DNA of 64,000 nucleotides from Methylocystis sp. L43 (lineage in GTDB: Bacteria > Pseudomonadota > Alphaproteobacteria > Rhizobiales > Beijerinckiaceae). A model generated the notes under the pieces. That model was not told where the DNA came from, did no database searches, and was given only the letters and a program-made list of their open reading frames with translations. The position numbers and the translations under genes are program-made. The DNA lies in the NCBI RefSeq assembly GCF_015709525.1, contig NZ_JADNRA010000033.1, positions 62,001 to 126,000 of the forward strand. Direction: 5' to 3'. Below, in pieces: positions 8,100-17,050 of the stretch; positions within the stretch are counted from its first letter, which is position 1; every line of letters begins with the position of its first letter.

Positions 8100-8953
8100 A
8101 GAAAAGCGCGGGGACCCCAACCCGGGAGGAAACCGGCCGCGCCATGCGCCGGCTGCTGCAGGCGCTTGCCGAGCCGGGGGCGCGCGGTGCGCTCAGCGCG
8201 CTCGAGCCCTCGACGCTCGTCGTGCTCGCCGCGCGTAAAGGCGTCACCGTGGCGCGCGCGCGATTTGCGGCCGCCGCCTGCGACGCCGCGCTCGCCGAGG
8301 GGCTCGTGCGATGGGAGCAGGAAGGCGGCGAGCGTCGGTTGGCGCTCACCGACGCCGGCCGCGCGCATCTGCGCCGATTGTCCGCGCCCGACGTCGATCA
8401 GGCCGAGCCGTTTCGCGCCCAGCACGCATCCTATGCGCTGCGCCAGCTCGAAAAGGCCGCGCGTCCGACGCTCGTCAATGACGCGGAAAGCCCGCTCGCC
8501 TGGCTGGCGCGGCGAAAGGACCGCGAGGGGCGAAGCTTTCTCGACGCCGCGCAGCTCGAAGCCGGCGAGCGCTTTCGCCGCGACATCGAACAGGCGCAGC
8601 TCTTGCAGCGCGTGACCGCGAATTGGGAGGCGTCGATCAACGCCGCCCGCCGCGGCGCCGACGCCGGCGCCGTCTCCGAGGTTGCCATCGACGCGCGCCG
8701 GCGTCTTGCGCGCGCCGTCGACGCGGTGGGGCCGGAACTGGCGGGCCTCTTGACCGACGTCTGCGGCTATCTGAAAGGCATGGAGATTGTCGAAAGCGAA
8801 CGCGGCTGGCCGCCCCGCGCGGCGAAAGTCGTGCTCAAAATCGCGCTTGATCGATTGGCGCGCCATTACGGGCTCGCGATCGAAGCGCGCGGCCGCGACC
8901 GCGCGCAGGCGCTGCTGCATTGGGGCGCCGAGGATTATCGGCCGAGAGTGTGA
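8096..8953 (+). CDS. DUF6456 domain-containing protein
   Basis: 285 residues from the ATG at 8096, chosen because it overlaps the upstream stop as ATGA and has AAGGGAG six bases before it. The N-terminal third looks like a winged-helix module (residues 15-105, ending GRAHLRRL); the C-terminal half (ESPLAWLARRKDREGRSFL ... LQRVTANWEASI ... VCGYLKGMEIVESERGWP ... VLKIALDRLARHYGL) matches the DUF6456 pattern, a family of unknown function common in alphaproteobacteria. The coupling to a DnaA-domain-IV-like protein suggests DNA binding or replication/cell-cycle control, which is inference only. Confidence 0.75.
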   Translation: MKKSAGTPTREETGRAMRRLLQALAEPGARGALSALEPSTLVVLAARKGVTVARARFAAAACDAALAEGLVRWEQEGGERRLALTDAGRAHLRRLSAPDVDQAEPFRAQHASYALRQLEKAARPTLVNDAESPLAWLARRKDREGRSFLDAAQLEAGERFRRDIEQAQLLQRVTANWEASINAARRGADAGAVSEVAIDARRRLARAVDAVGPELAGLLTDVCGYLKGMEIVESERGWPPRAAKVVLKIALDRLARHYGLAIEARGRDRAQALLHWGAEDYRPRV

Positions 8954-8955
8954 AT

Positions 8956-9118
8956 TCACCCTCCCCTTGAGGGGGAGGGTCGAAGCGCGCAGCGCTTCGG
9001 GGTGGGGTGACAAATGCGAAGCGCCGAAGAAAGACGATGCGGCAAGAGCGTTGGATGGGGGTTCACCCCACCCCGAACTGCTTCGCAGTCCGACCCTCCC
9101 CCTCTAGGGGAGGGTGGG
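8956..9118. repeat. Inverted pair of palindromic repeats, family B
   Basis: Two copies of a 55-60 bp element in opposite orientation. The first (8956-9011) runs CACCCTCCCCTTGAGGGGG ... GCAGCGCTTCGGGGTGGGG; the second (9060-9118) is its mirror (CACCCCACCCCGAACTGC ... CTAGGGGAGGGTGGG). About 48 unrelated bases separate them. Each copy is itself two small hairpins. The same paired arrangement occurs inside cobN at 44881-45010. Confidence 0.9.
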
Positions 9119-9158
9119 CAGCGCCGCGCAGCGTTGATCGCAATACCCCAGCATCGAC

Positions 9159-9213
9159 GAAGCGCAGCGTCTGACTCCCTCTCCCGCGAAGCGGGGGAGG
9201 GCTGGGGAGGGGG
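9159..9213. repeat. Palindromic repeat, family C
   Basis: Element containing CTCCCTCTCCCGCGAAGCGG followed by GGGAGGGCTGGGGAGGGGG. It ends where the sufE stop begins. A near-identical copy lies in frame inside cobB at about 36338-36376. It is probably non-coding here. Confidence 0.85.
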
Positions 9214-9636
9214 CTACGCCGCCATCGCCTCTTTGGCTTCTTTCTTGATGCGCTCGACCATCGAGCGCAGTCCGTTGGCGCGCTGCGGCGTCAGATGTTC
9301 GGCGAGGCCGAGCTCCTTAAAGAGCGGCGCCGCGTCGGTTTCGACGATCTCCTGCGCCGGCCGCCCCGAATAGAGCGCCAGCACGAGCGCGACGAGGCCG
9401 CGCACGATATGCGCGTCGCTGTCGCCGCGAAACGCGAGCGCGGTGCGCCCGTCGGCGTCGCGCGTCGGCGTCGTTTCGAGCCACACCTGGCTGGCGCAGC
9501 CGCGCACCTTGTTCGCGTCCGTATAGGCGTCTTTCGGCAGCGGCTCGAGCGTGCGCCCAAGCTCGATGAGATAGCGGTAGCGGTCCTCCCACTCATCGAG
9601 CAGCTCGAAATTGCCAATGATCTCGTCGATCTGCAT
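9214..9636 (-). CDS. sufE: SufE family sulfur-acceptor protein
   Basis: 140 residues from the ATG at 9636, where GGAG sits four bases upstream; a start four codons earlier has its ribosome site too close. SufE accepts persulfide sulfur from the SufS cysteine desulfurase and passes it on during Fe-S cluster assembly in the cytoplasm. The catalytic cysteine is in KVRGCASQVWL near residue 51, with the typical N-terminal LDEWEDRYRYLIELGR and the C-terminal GLAEHLTPQRANGL. No other suf genes are adjacent. The stop abuts a family C repeat. Confidence 0.93.
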   Translation of the reverse strand: MQIDEIIGNFELLDEWEDRYRYLIELGRTLEPLPKDAYTDANKVRGCASQVWLETTPTRDADGRTALAFRGDSDAHIVRGLVALVLALYSGRPAQEIVETDAAPLFKELGLAEHLTPQRANGLRSMVERIKKEAKEAMAA

Positions 9637-9773
9637 TTTGCTCCGCATCCTTCCCGCGAAGGCGCATTCTACCTCATTTCGGCGCTGCGCCGCGCCCTTT
9701 CCTTGGCGACGGCCACGCCTTACATTCCGCGCGATGATCGCTGGCGCGCCGCGCCGCTCTTTAGGAGTTTTAT

Positions 9774-10370
9774 ATGAGCGACTTTTCCCGCTGGCGCGCC
9801 GTCGCCGCCGCGATTTTTCTTAGCTTGGGTCTTGCCGGCTGCGGCTACAACACGATTCCGACGCTCGAAGAAAACGCCAAGGCGAAATGGTCGGACGTGC
9901 AGTCGCAATATCAGCGCCGCGCCGATCTCATCCCAAATCTCGTGGAGACCGTGAAGGGCTACGCCAAGCAGGAGAAGGACGTGCTCACCTCCGTCGTCGA
10001 GGCCCGCGCCAAGGCGACGTCGGTCAAGATCGACGCGGGTTCGCTGACCGATCCTGAAAAAATGAAACAGTTCCAGGAGGCGCAAAATCAGCTGACCGGC
10101 GCGCTCGGCCGGCTGATCGCGGTGAGCGAAGCCTATCCGGACTTAAAATCGAACCAGAACTTCCTCGCCCTGCAGTCGCAGCTCGAAGGCACTGAGAACC
10201 GCATCACTGTGGCGCGCCGCGACTACATCGACGCGGTGCGGGAATTCAACACCTCGCTGCGCACCTTTCCGACGCTCCTCTGGGCGAAGACGTTCTTCGC
10301 CGGCACGAAGCCGATGGCGGAATTCTCCGCGGCCGGCGCCGCGCAATCGCCGCCAGAGGTGAAGTTCTAA
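9774..10370 (+). CDS. LemA family lipoprotein
   Basis: 198 residues. A lipoprotein signal ends with lipobox LAGC at about residues 20-23, so the protein is probably lipid-anchored in the envelope. The LemA signature is clear: WSDVQSQYQRRADLIPNLVETVKGYA followed by EKDVLTSVVEARAKA and a long helical bundle ending REFNTSLRTFPTLLWA. The role of LemA proteins is unsettled; many sit next to TPM-domain or M48 peptidase genes, but here the next gene is cysE, three bases downstream. AGGAG lies about ten bases before the ATG. Confidence 0.92.
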   Translation: MSDFSRWRAVAAAIFLSLGLAGCGYNTIPTLEENAKAKWSDVQSQYQRRADLIPNLVETVKGYAKQEKDVLTSVVEARAKATSVKIDAGSLTDPEKMKQFQEAQNQLTGALGRLIAVSEAYPDLKSNQNFLALQSQLEGTENRITVARRDYIDAVREFNTSLRTFPTLLWAKTFFAGTKPMAEFSAAGAAQSPPEVKF

Positions 10371-10373
10371 ACG

Positions 10374-11213
10374 ATGAGCGCCGACGCGCCGACAGAAGAG
10401 CTGATCGCGCGGGAGGCGATGTGGGCGCATATGCGCCGCGAAGCGGAGGAGGCGCTGCGTCTCGACCCGTCGCTGACGCCGCTGATGCTCGGCGCGATCC
10501 TCAATCGCGCGTCGCTTGAAGAGGCGGTGGTCCATCGCATCGCCGCGCGACTCGGCGCCTCGGCGGTGGATGCGGAGACGATCGCCGACGCCTTCATGCA
10601 AGCTGTGAGCGACGATGAGACGATCGCGGCGGCCTTTCGCGCCGATCTCGCCGCCTATGTCGAGCGTGATCCCGCCTGCGGGCGGATGATCGAACCGCTG
10701 CTCTATTTCAAGGGCTTTCACGCCATCCAGTCGGCGCGGCTGGCGCATGCGCTGTGGGGCGGGCGGCGCCACGATTTCGCTTTCTACATCCAGAGCCGCG
10801 CCTCGGACGCGCTGGCGGCGGACATTCATCCGGCCGCGCGTTTCGGCAAGGGGCTGTTCCTCGATCATGGCACGGGCTTTGTCGTCGGCGAGACGGCGGT
10901 CGTCGACGACGACGTTTCGATCCTGCACGGGGTGACGCTCGGCGGCACGGGCAAGGTCGCGGGCGACCGTCATCCGAAGGTCGGGCGCGGCGTGATGATC
11001 GGCGCGGGCGCCAAGATTCTCGGCAATATCGAGATCGGCGCCTGTTCGCGGATCGCTGCGGGCTCGGTGGTGCTGCAGTCGGTTCCGCCCAATTCCATCG
11101 TCGCCGGCGTTCCGGCGAAGGTGGTCGGGACCGAATCGCTTATGGAGCCGGCGCGCGACATGGACCAGATCCTTCGCGGCCTCGCCTATGATTCTTTCGA
11201 TTACGTCATCTGA
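10374..11213 (+). CDS. cysE: Serine O-acetyltransferase
   Basis: 279 residues, normal length. CysE acetylates L-serine with acetyl-CoA to O-acetylserine, the first committed step of cysteine synthesis. The N-terminal helical domain (WAHMRREAEEAL) precedes the left-handed beta-helix hexapeptide domain (ADIHPAARFGKGLFLDHGTG, GVTLGGTGK, HPKVGRGVMIGAGAKILGN). The protein ends in isoleucine (FDYVI), the residue that typically docks into O-acetylserine sulfhydrylase in the cysteine synthase complex and allows feedback control. It starts three bases after the LemA stop. Confidence 0.95.
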   Translation: MSADAPTEELIAREAMWAHMRREAEEALRLDPSLTPLMLGAILNRASLEEAVVHRIAARLGASAVDAETIADAFMQAVSDDETIAAAFRADLAAYVERDPACGRMIEPLLYFKGFHAIQSARLAHALWGGRRHDFAFYIQSRASDALAADIHPAARFGKGLFLDHGTGFVVGETAVVDDDVSILHGVTLGGTGKVAGDRHPKVGRGVMIGAGAKILGNIEIGACSRIAAGSVVLQSVPPNSIVAGVPAKVVGTESLMEPARDMDQILRGLAYDSFDYVI

Positions 11214-11351
11214 CCCGCGCCTCAGCGTCCGCTGAGCGCCGGGGCGATTGAGGGTTGCGCAGGGCCACGGTTCTCCTGCTATGTGTCGCCGGGCGGCGGC
11301 GCCGTTCCCAAGGGCCGGCGCAGGGCGGCGGCGGCCGGAGCAGGGGGATCG

Positions 11352-12329
11352 ATGCTCGAGATCGCGGTCCAGATGGACCCCTTGGAACGCATTAATTTTG
11401 CTGGAGATTCGACCTTCGGGCTGATGCTGGAGGCGAAGCGCAGGGGCCATCGCCTGTGGTTCTACACGCCGGATCAACTGTCGCTTGAAGGCGACCGGCT
11501 GACGGCGCGGGCGCGTCGCATCGACGTTTTCGACGATCCTTCGCGCTATTACACGCTTGGCGAGGCCACCGATCTTGAACTCGGCGCCATGGACGTGGTG
11601 CTGCTGCGTCAGGATCCGCCGTTCGATCTCGCCTATATTACCTCCACGCATTTTCTGGAGCGGCTCGCGCCGAGGACTCTCGTCGTCAACGACCCTGCGC
11701 ATGTGCGCAACGCGCCGGAAAAAATCTTCGTAATGGAGTTCGCCGATCTGATGCCGCCGACGCTGATCACGCGCGACCGCGCGGCGATGGAGCGCTTCCG
11801 CGCCAAGCATGGCGAGATCGTCATGAAGCCGCTCTACGGCCATGGCGGCGCCGCGGTGTTCAAGGTCGCGCCACGCGATCCGAATTTCGGTTCGCTGTTC
11901 GACATGTTCGCGACGACTTTCCGCGAGCCATGGGTCGTGCAGCGGTTCCTGCCGGAGATCGTTAAGGGCGACAAGCGCATTCTTCTCATTGACGGCGAGG
12001 CGATGGGCGCGATCAACCGCATTCCGGCCGATGACGACATCCGCTCCAACCTGGTGCGCGGCGGGGCGCCGGCGGCGTCCGAACTCAACGCGCGCGAAAG
12101 AGACATTTGCGCGAGGCTCGGGCCCGAGCTGAAACGGCGCGGATTGGTCTTCGTCGGCATCGACGTGATCGATGGCTGGCTCACCGAGATCAACGTGACC
12201 TCGCCGACGGGGCTCCGCGCGCTAAAACGCATCGGCGGGCCGGATCTTGCGCCGCCGCTCTTCGACGCCATCGAGGCGCGTCTGCGCGCCCTGCGCGCAT
12301 CGGGCCGATCGCCGGAACTGACTCTATGA
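11352..12329 (+). CDS. gshB: Glutathione synthetase
   Basis: 325 residues from the ATG at 11352, preceded by AGGGGGATCG; this matches the standard N-terminus ([20 protein letters not shown]). GshB is an ATP-grasp enzyme joining gamma-glutamylcysteine and glycine. Visible are the N-terminal substrate domain ([18 protein letters not shown]), the ATP-grasp core ([18 protein letters not shown]) and the metal-binding end ([21 protein letters not shown]). The stop overlaps the glnD start as ATGA. Confidence 0.95.
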   Translation: MLEIAVQMDPLERINFAGDSTFGLMLEAKRRGHRLWFYTPDQLSLEGDRLTARARRIDVFDDPSRYYTLGEATDLELGAMDVVLLRQDPPFDLAYITSTHFLERLAPRTLVVNDPAHVRNAPEKIFVMEFADLMPPTLITRDRAAMERFRAKHGEIVMKPLYGHGGAAVFKVAPRDPNFGSLFDMFATTFREPWVVQRFLPEIVKGDKRILLIDGEAMGAINRIPADDDIRSNLVRGGAPAASELNARERDICARLGPELKRRGLVFVGIDVIDGWLTEINVTSPTGLRALKRIGGPDLAPPLFDAIEARLRALRASGRSPELTL

Positions 12330-15136
12330 ACGAAGCAGCGCCGCTCAGCGTTTTCGCCGGGCTCGATCCCGATAAGCAGTTTCGTGGACTACGCGAGGCT
12401 CTCGCGCCATCGGTCGCCGCGATCTGCAAGGGTGAGCGCGGCCATGCGCGGCGCACGGCGATCGTCGAATTGTTTCGCTCGGTCTTGGCGGAAGGACGCG
12501 AGATCGCGCGCGCCCGGCTTGAGGCGCGCGGCTCGGGACTGGCGTGCGCGAGATTGATTTCAGGGCTCGAAGACGAGTTGATCGGCGCCATCTACGACTA
12601 TGTCGTGCGCTACGTTTACGTCGTCGACAATCCGACATTTGCTGAGCGTCTCGCCATTATCGCGGTTGGCGGCTATGGACGCGGGACGCTGGCGCCGGGC
12701 TCCGACATCGATCTGCTGTTTCTCGTGCCTTACAAACAGACTCCGTGGGGCGAAAGCGTCATCGAGGCGATCCTTTATATTCTTTGGGATCTGCGTCAGA
12801 AGGTGGGCCATGCGACGCGCTCCGTCGCCGAGTGCATGCGTCAGGCCCGCGCCGACATGACCATTCGAACCACGCTTCTCGAAGCGCGCTTCATTCTCGG
12901 CAACGCCGAGCTGTTCAGCGAGTTCCGTGAGAGCTTCGACCGCGAGATCGCCCGTTCGGATACGCGCGAATTCGTCTCCGCCAAGCTCGCCGAACGCGAC
13001 GCGCGGGTGATGCGCGCCGGCGCCTCGCGATATCTCGTCGAACCAAATGTGAAGGAAGGCAAAGGCGGCCTGCGCGATCTCAACACGCTGTTTTGGATCG
13101 CCAAATATGTCTATCGCGTCCGTGAGGCGAAGGAGCTCGTCGCCGCGGGCCTCTTCACCGCGGCGGAGCTGAGCCTGTTCGAGCGCTGCGAGGAGTTTTT
13201 GTGGCGCGTGCGATGTCATCTGCATTTCGCGACGGGGCGCGCCGAAGAACGGCTGGCCTTCGACGTGCAAACGACGATCGCCAGGCGCCTGGGCTATCAC
13301 GACCGGAGCGGGCTATCGCCGGTCGAGCGCTTCATGAAGCACTATTTTCTCGTCGCCAAGGAAGTTGGCGATCTCACCGCGATCGTCTGCGCGGCGCTTG
13401 AAGAAAAGCAGGCGAAGCCGCGCGCCATCTTCGAGCGCTTCCTGCAGCCGTTTCGGCGCCGGCGCAGTCGCGCCCCGCAAGGCGACTTCATCGTCGATCA
13501 CGACCGCATCAGCATCGTCGACGCCGATGTGTTCAAGCGCGATCCCGTCAACATCATCCGGCTGTTCTGGATGGCCGATCATCATGGCCTGCCGCTGCAT
13601 CCCGACGCTTTGCGGGCGGTGACTCTGTCGCTGCGTCTCATCGACGCCGATCTGCGCGCGAATAAGGAAGCCAATCGGCTGTTTCTCGAAATCCTGCTCT
13701 CGCGCAACATGACCGAAATTACGCTGCGCCGGATGAATGAGACCGGCGTGCTTGGGCGTTTCATTCCGGATTTCGGCAAGATCGTCGCGATGATGCAATT
13801 CAATATGTATCATCATTATACGGTCGACGAGCATCTGCTGCGCGTGGTCGGCGGACTGTCCGATCTCGAAGCCGGACGCATGCCGGAGCATCAGCAGCTG
13901 GTTGACGAAATCCTGCCGACGATCGTTAACCGCAAGGTGCTTTATCTGGGCCTGCTCCTGCACGACATCGCCAAGGGCCGAAAGGAGGACCACTCGCTCG
14001 CCGGCATGGAGGTGGCGCGCAGCCTGTGTCCGCGTCTGGGCTTTACCCCGGGCGAGACCGAATCCGTCGCCTGGCTCGTCGAGCATCATCTCACCATGTC
14101 GAGCTTCGCGCAGAGCCGCGATCTCTCCGACCGCGTCACCATCGAAAATTTCGCCGCTATCGTTCAAACGATGGAGCGGCTGAAGATGCTGTTCGTTCTT
14201 ACCGTCTGCGACATCAACGCGGTCGGGCCCGGCGTGCTCGACGCCTGGAAAGCGCAGCTGCTGCGCGTGCTCTACTGGGAGACCGAGGTTGTGCTCGGCG
14301 GCGGCCATTCCGCGGTCGATCGCAAGAGTCGCGTCGCCGCCGCGAAGGCCGAGCTGCGCGCGGCGCTTCCAGAGTGGAGCGACGACGAGTTCGACGCCTA
14401 CGCCAAGCGTCACTATCCGGCCTATTGGCTCAAGGTCGACATCGCCCGCAAGCTGCGCCACGCGGAGCTGCTTCGCCAGATGAATGGCGCATCGGCGCCG
14501 CTGGCGACCGCGGTCGAACTCGACAGGACGCGCGGCGCCGTGGAGCTGACCGTCGTCGCGCCCGACAATCCGCGTCTGCTGTCGATCATCGCCGGCGGCT
14601 GCGCCGCAGGCGGCGCCAATATCGTCGACGCGCATATCTTCACCACCGCGGATGGTCTCGCGCTCGACACGATCTTCTTCTCGCGCGCCTTTGATTTTGA
14701 CGAAGACGAGATGCGCCGCGCCGGGCGAATCGCCGGCCTCATCGCCAGAGCGCTGCGCGGCGAGGTCATCGTGTCCGAAGAGCTGCGGGCGCGCGCCAAA
14801 ACGCATCTGCCGACCGACGCCTTCTCGGTCGCGCCTGAGGTCGTCGTCGATAACAGCCTGTCAAACGTCTATACGGTCATCGAGGTCTCGGGACTCGACC
14901 GGGAGGGGCTGCTGTTCGAACTCACCAACGCGATTTCGCGGCTCAATCTCAATATCGCCTCGGCGCATATCGTCACCTTCGGCGAGCGCGCCGTCGACGC
15001 CTTCTATGTCACGGATTTGACGGGAGCGAAGATCGCCTCACCGCAGCGGCAGGCGACGATCAAGCGCCAGCTCCTGGATGTGTTTCGCGGTCCCGGCGCG
15101 CGCGGGGCCAAAACGCCCGCCGCCGCCGCGACTTGA
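12326..15136 (+). CDS. glnD: Bifunctional [protein-PII] uridylyltransferase / uridylyl-removing enzyme
   Basis: 936 residues from the ATG overlapping the gshB stop, normal for alphaproteobacteria. GlnD senses glutamine and adds or removes UMP on PII proteins, controlling nitrogen assimilation. The nucleotidyltransferase site is [19 protein letters not shown] (about residues 115-133). The uridylyl-removing HD domain shows [18 protein letters not shown] (about 545-562). Two C-terminal ACT domains follow ([17 protein letters not shown] near 750 and [20 protein letters not shown] near 860). The coupling to gshB is common in this class. A long antisense frame inside it is a codon-bias shadow. Confidence 0.96.
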   Translation: MNEAAPLSVFAGLDPDKQFRGLREALAPSVAAICKGERGHARRTAIVELFRSVLAEGREIARARLEARGSGLACARLISGLEDELIGAIYDYVVRYVYVVDNPTFAERLAIIAVGGYGRGTLAPGSDIDLLFLVPYKQTPWGESVIEAILYILWDLRQKVGHATRSVAECMRQARADMTIRTTLLEARFILGNAELFSEFRESFDREIARSDTREFVSAKLAERDARVMRAGASRYLVEPNVKEGKGGLRDLNTLFWIAKYVYRVREAKELVAAGLFTAAELSLFERCEEFLWRVRCHLHFATGRAEERLAFDVQTTIARRLGYHDRSGLSPVERFMKHYFLVAKEVGDLTAIVCAALEEKQAKPRAIFERFLQPFRRRRSRAPQGDFIVDHDRISIVDADVFKRDPVNIIRLFWMADHHGLPLHPDALRAVTLSLRLIDADLRANKEANRLFLEILLSRNMTEITLRRMNETGVLGRFIPDFGKIVAMMQFNMYHHYTVDEHLLRVVGGLSDLEAGRMPEHQQLVDEILPTIVNRKVLYLGLLLHDIAKGRKEDHSLAGMEVARSLCPRLGFTPGETESVAWLVEHHLTMSSFAQSRDLSDRVTIENFAAIVQTMERLKMLFVLTVCDINAVGPGVLDAWKAQLLRVLYWETEVVLGGGHSAVDRKSRVAAAKAELRAALPEWSDDEFDAYAKRHYPAYWLKVDIARKLRHAELLRQMNGASAPLATAVELDRTRGAVELTVVAPDNPRLLSIIAGGCAAGGANIVDAHIFTTADGLALDTIFFSRAFDFDEDEMRRAGRIAGLIARALRGEVIVSEELRARAKTHLPTDAFSVAPEVVVDNSLSNVYTVIEVSGLDREGLLFELTNAISRLNLNIASAHIVTFGERAVDAFYVTDLTGAKIASPQRQATIKRQLLDVFRGPGARGAKTPAAAAT

Positions 15137-15192
15137 TTTTGACGTTTCGCGCGCAGATATCGAAGCCTTTACGAAAGAATGATGGTGACAGC

Positions 15193-15789
15193 ATGAGCGA
15201 TCCAACGAACGCAGACAAGAAGGCTGAGTCGACGGAGAATCGGGGAGGCGCAGAGCCTTCGTCCTTGTCGCAGCCGTCGGCCGAATCCGACATTGCGCAG
15301 CCGGAGCCGTTCACCGAGCTCGAAAATCTCTATGCGGAAAACGCTGGGTTAAAGGACAAGCTTCTTCGCGCGCTCGCCGAAGTCGAGAATGTCCGCCGTC
15401 GGGCCGAGCGCGAGATCGCCGACGCGAAAACTTATGGCGTGGCGAATTTCGCGCGGGAGATGCTGTCCTTCGCCGACAATCTACGTCGCGCGATCGAGAG
15501 CGTGCCGGAGGAGGCGCGCGCCGAGCCGGCGGTCGCGTCGCTGCTTGAGGGGGTCGACGTGATGGAGCGTGATTTTCTTGCGCGGCTCACGCGCTTCGGC
15601 GTCAGGAAGATCGACGCAAAGGGCGCGCGCTTCGATCCTAATCAGCATGAAGCGCTGTTCGAAATTCCCGACGAGACGCAACCCGCGGGCACGGTGGCTC
15701 AGGTCGTTGAGCAAGGCTACATGATCGGCGAACGCGTGTTGCGTCCTGCAAAAGTCGGCGTGGCGCGCGGCGGATCAAAGCCGTCCTGA
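15193..15789 (+). CDS. grpE: Nucleotide exchange factor GrpE
   Basis: 198 residues from the ATG at 15193; the TTG 60 bases upstream would add a non-conserved extension. GrpE releases ADP from DnaK and acts as a thermosensor in the Hsp70 cycle. The acidic disordered N-terminus is followed by the coiled-coil helix (ENLYAENAGLKDKLLRALAE) and the beta-domain end (RFDPNQHEALFEIP ... VVEQGYMIGERVLRPAKVGV). No dnaK or hrcA is in the window. GGTGAC upstream is a weak ribosome site. Confidence 0.95.
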   Translation: MSDPTNADKKAESTENRGGAEPSSLSQPSAESDIAQPEPFTELENLYAENAGLKDKLLRALAEVENVRRRAEREIADAKTYGVANFAREMLSFADNLRRAIESVPEEARAEPAVASLLEGVDVMERDFLARLTRFGVRKIDAKGARFDPNQHEALFEIPDETQPAGTVAQVVEQGYMIGERVLRPAKVGVARGGSKPS

Positions 15790-15803
15790 CCGGGGCAGGG
15801 TGC

Positions 15804-16808
15804 ATGGACGAGCGAGCGAGCGCGACGAAGCCTACGGAAGCCGGGGTCGTCGCAGCGGCGGTCTATCACACTGGACGTAAGATCGCCGATATCGAGATCG
15901 ACGAGGCCGGCGAGTGGACCAAGCGCGAAGGCTATGTCGTCTGGATCGGACTCTACGAGCCGTCACAAGAGCTGTTGGAGCGAGTCGGCGAACAGTTCGC
16001 GTTGCATCATCTCGCGATCGAGGACGCATTCAAGGCGCATCAGTTTCCCAAGCTCGAAGAATATGAAGACAGCGTTTTCATCGTCGCGCGCACCGCGCAG
16101 ATGGTTGATGGGCGCATCGCCTTCGGCGAGACGCATATTTTCATCGGCGCCGGCTATGTCGTGAGCGTGCGCCATGGCGCATCGAGCTCGTATGCGCATG
16201 TGCGAGAACGTTGCGAGGCGCGCGCGGAACGCCTTTCGGAGGGCGAAGACTTCATTGTCTACGCCATTCTCGATTTCATCGTCGACAATTACTTTCCGGT
16301 GCTCGACGCGATCAACGATCAGGTCGAGGACATCGAGGATCATGTTCTCGCGACGACGATGGGCAAGCCGGAAATCGAGCAGCTCTATAGTTTGCGGCGC
16401 GACCTCTTGCATCTGCGCAACGCCGTAACGCCGCTTTCAGACGTCTGCCGTCGCTTGGAGCGCAGCGACGTCGTCGCCATCGATCGGGAAATGCGGCCGC
16501 ATTTTCGCGACGTTCGCGACCATCTGCGCCGCGTCCAGGAACGCATCGACACGATGCGTGAGACGCTCGCCTTCGCTTTCGAGTCGAGCCTGATGAACGC
16601 GCAGATTCAGCAAACCGACATTTCGCGGCGGCTCGCCGCCTGGGCCGCAATTCTGGCGGTGCCGACGGCAATCGCCGGCATTTACGGCATGAACTTCCGG
16701 CACATGCCCGAACTCGACTGGAAATACGGCTACTACGTCGTCCTCGGCGTGACGGTGAGTATCTGCGGCTATCTATACTATCGGCTGCGTCGCGCCGGCT
16801 GGCTGTGA
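15804..16808 (+). CDS. corA: CorA family magnesium/divalent cation transporter
   Basis: 334 residues. CorA proteins are pentameric inner-membrane Mg2+ channels. The long cytoplasmic N-terminal domain and stalk helix are followed by two C-terminal membrane segments (AAWAAILAVPTAIAGIYGM and YYVVLGVTVSICGYLYYRL). The selectivity signature GMN is present (IYGMNFRHMPELDW, near residue 295). It starts 14 bases after grpE on the same strand. It could carry other divalent ions such as Co2+ or Ni2+, which the sequence does not settle. Confidence 0.93.
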   Translation: MDERASATKPTEAGVVAAAVYHTGRKIADIEIDEAGEWTKREGYVVWIGLYEPSQELLERVGEQFALHHLAIEDAFKAHQFPKLEEYEDSVFIVARTAQMVDGRIAFGETHIFIGAGYVVSVRHGASSSYAHVRERCEARAERLSEGEDFIVYAILDFIVDNYFPVLDAINDQVEDIEDHVLATTMGKPEIEQLYSLRRDLLHLRNAVTPLSDVCRRLERSDVVAIDREMRPHFRDVRDHLRRVQERIDTMRETLAFAFESSLMNAQIQQTDISRRLAAWAAILAVPTAIAGIYGMNFRHMPELDWKYGYYVVLGVTVSICGYLYYRLRRAGWL

Positions 16809-16892
16809 GCACCGCCCGCCATCGCGGCCGAGGCGCGTCGCCAATGCTCTCACGCCGCGCGTGTCTCAGGCGCAGTCGCCCGCGATCTTTTC

Positions 16893-16932
16893 CTTGGGCC
16901 TAGCGCCCGACAGCTTTCTTGGGCCTAGCGCC
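16893..16932 (+). repeat. 15-bp direct repeat upstream of degP
   Basis: CTTGGGCCTAGCGCC occurs twice, at 16893-16907 and 16918-16932, with a 25-bp period. The position upstream of degP and near an OmpR-type regulator gene makes it a candidate binding site; a chance duplication is equally possible. Confidence 0.5.
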
Positions 16933-16975
16933 TTACGAAAGTTTCATCCCGCCGCCATTGGCCCGCAAAGCGGTG

Positions 16976-17041
16976 ATCTCCATCTTTCATCTTGCGGCGA
17001 CGTTGCGCTTCTCCTCCCGCGGCGTCGTTCAAGATGGAGAT
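16976..17041 (+). promoter_or_regulatory. Leader inverted repeat before degP, candidate RNA switch
   Basis: A perfect 11-bp inverted repeat, ATCTCCATCTT (16976-16986) and AAGATGGAGAT (17031-17041), ends ten bases before the degP ATG. CATCTTG (16989-16995) can pair with the same right arm, giving two alternative folds. The right arm contains the only good purine-rich GGAG near the start, so pairing would mask it. A thermometer or attenuator is inferred, not shown. Confidence 0.5.
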
Positions 17042-17050
17042 TTTTGAGAA

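Noticed and set aside
10143-11843. 566-codon open frame on the minus strand
   Set aside because: It crosses lemA, cysE and gshB in antisense, lacks motifs and is very rich in Arg, Ala and His.
13313-14806. 497-codon open frame on the minus strand
   Set aside because: Antisense shadow of glnD.
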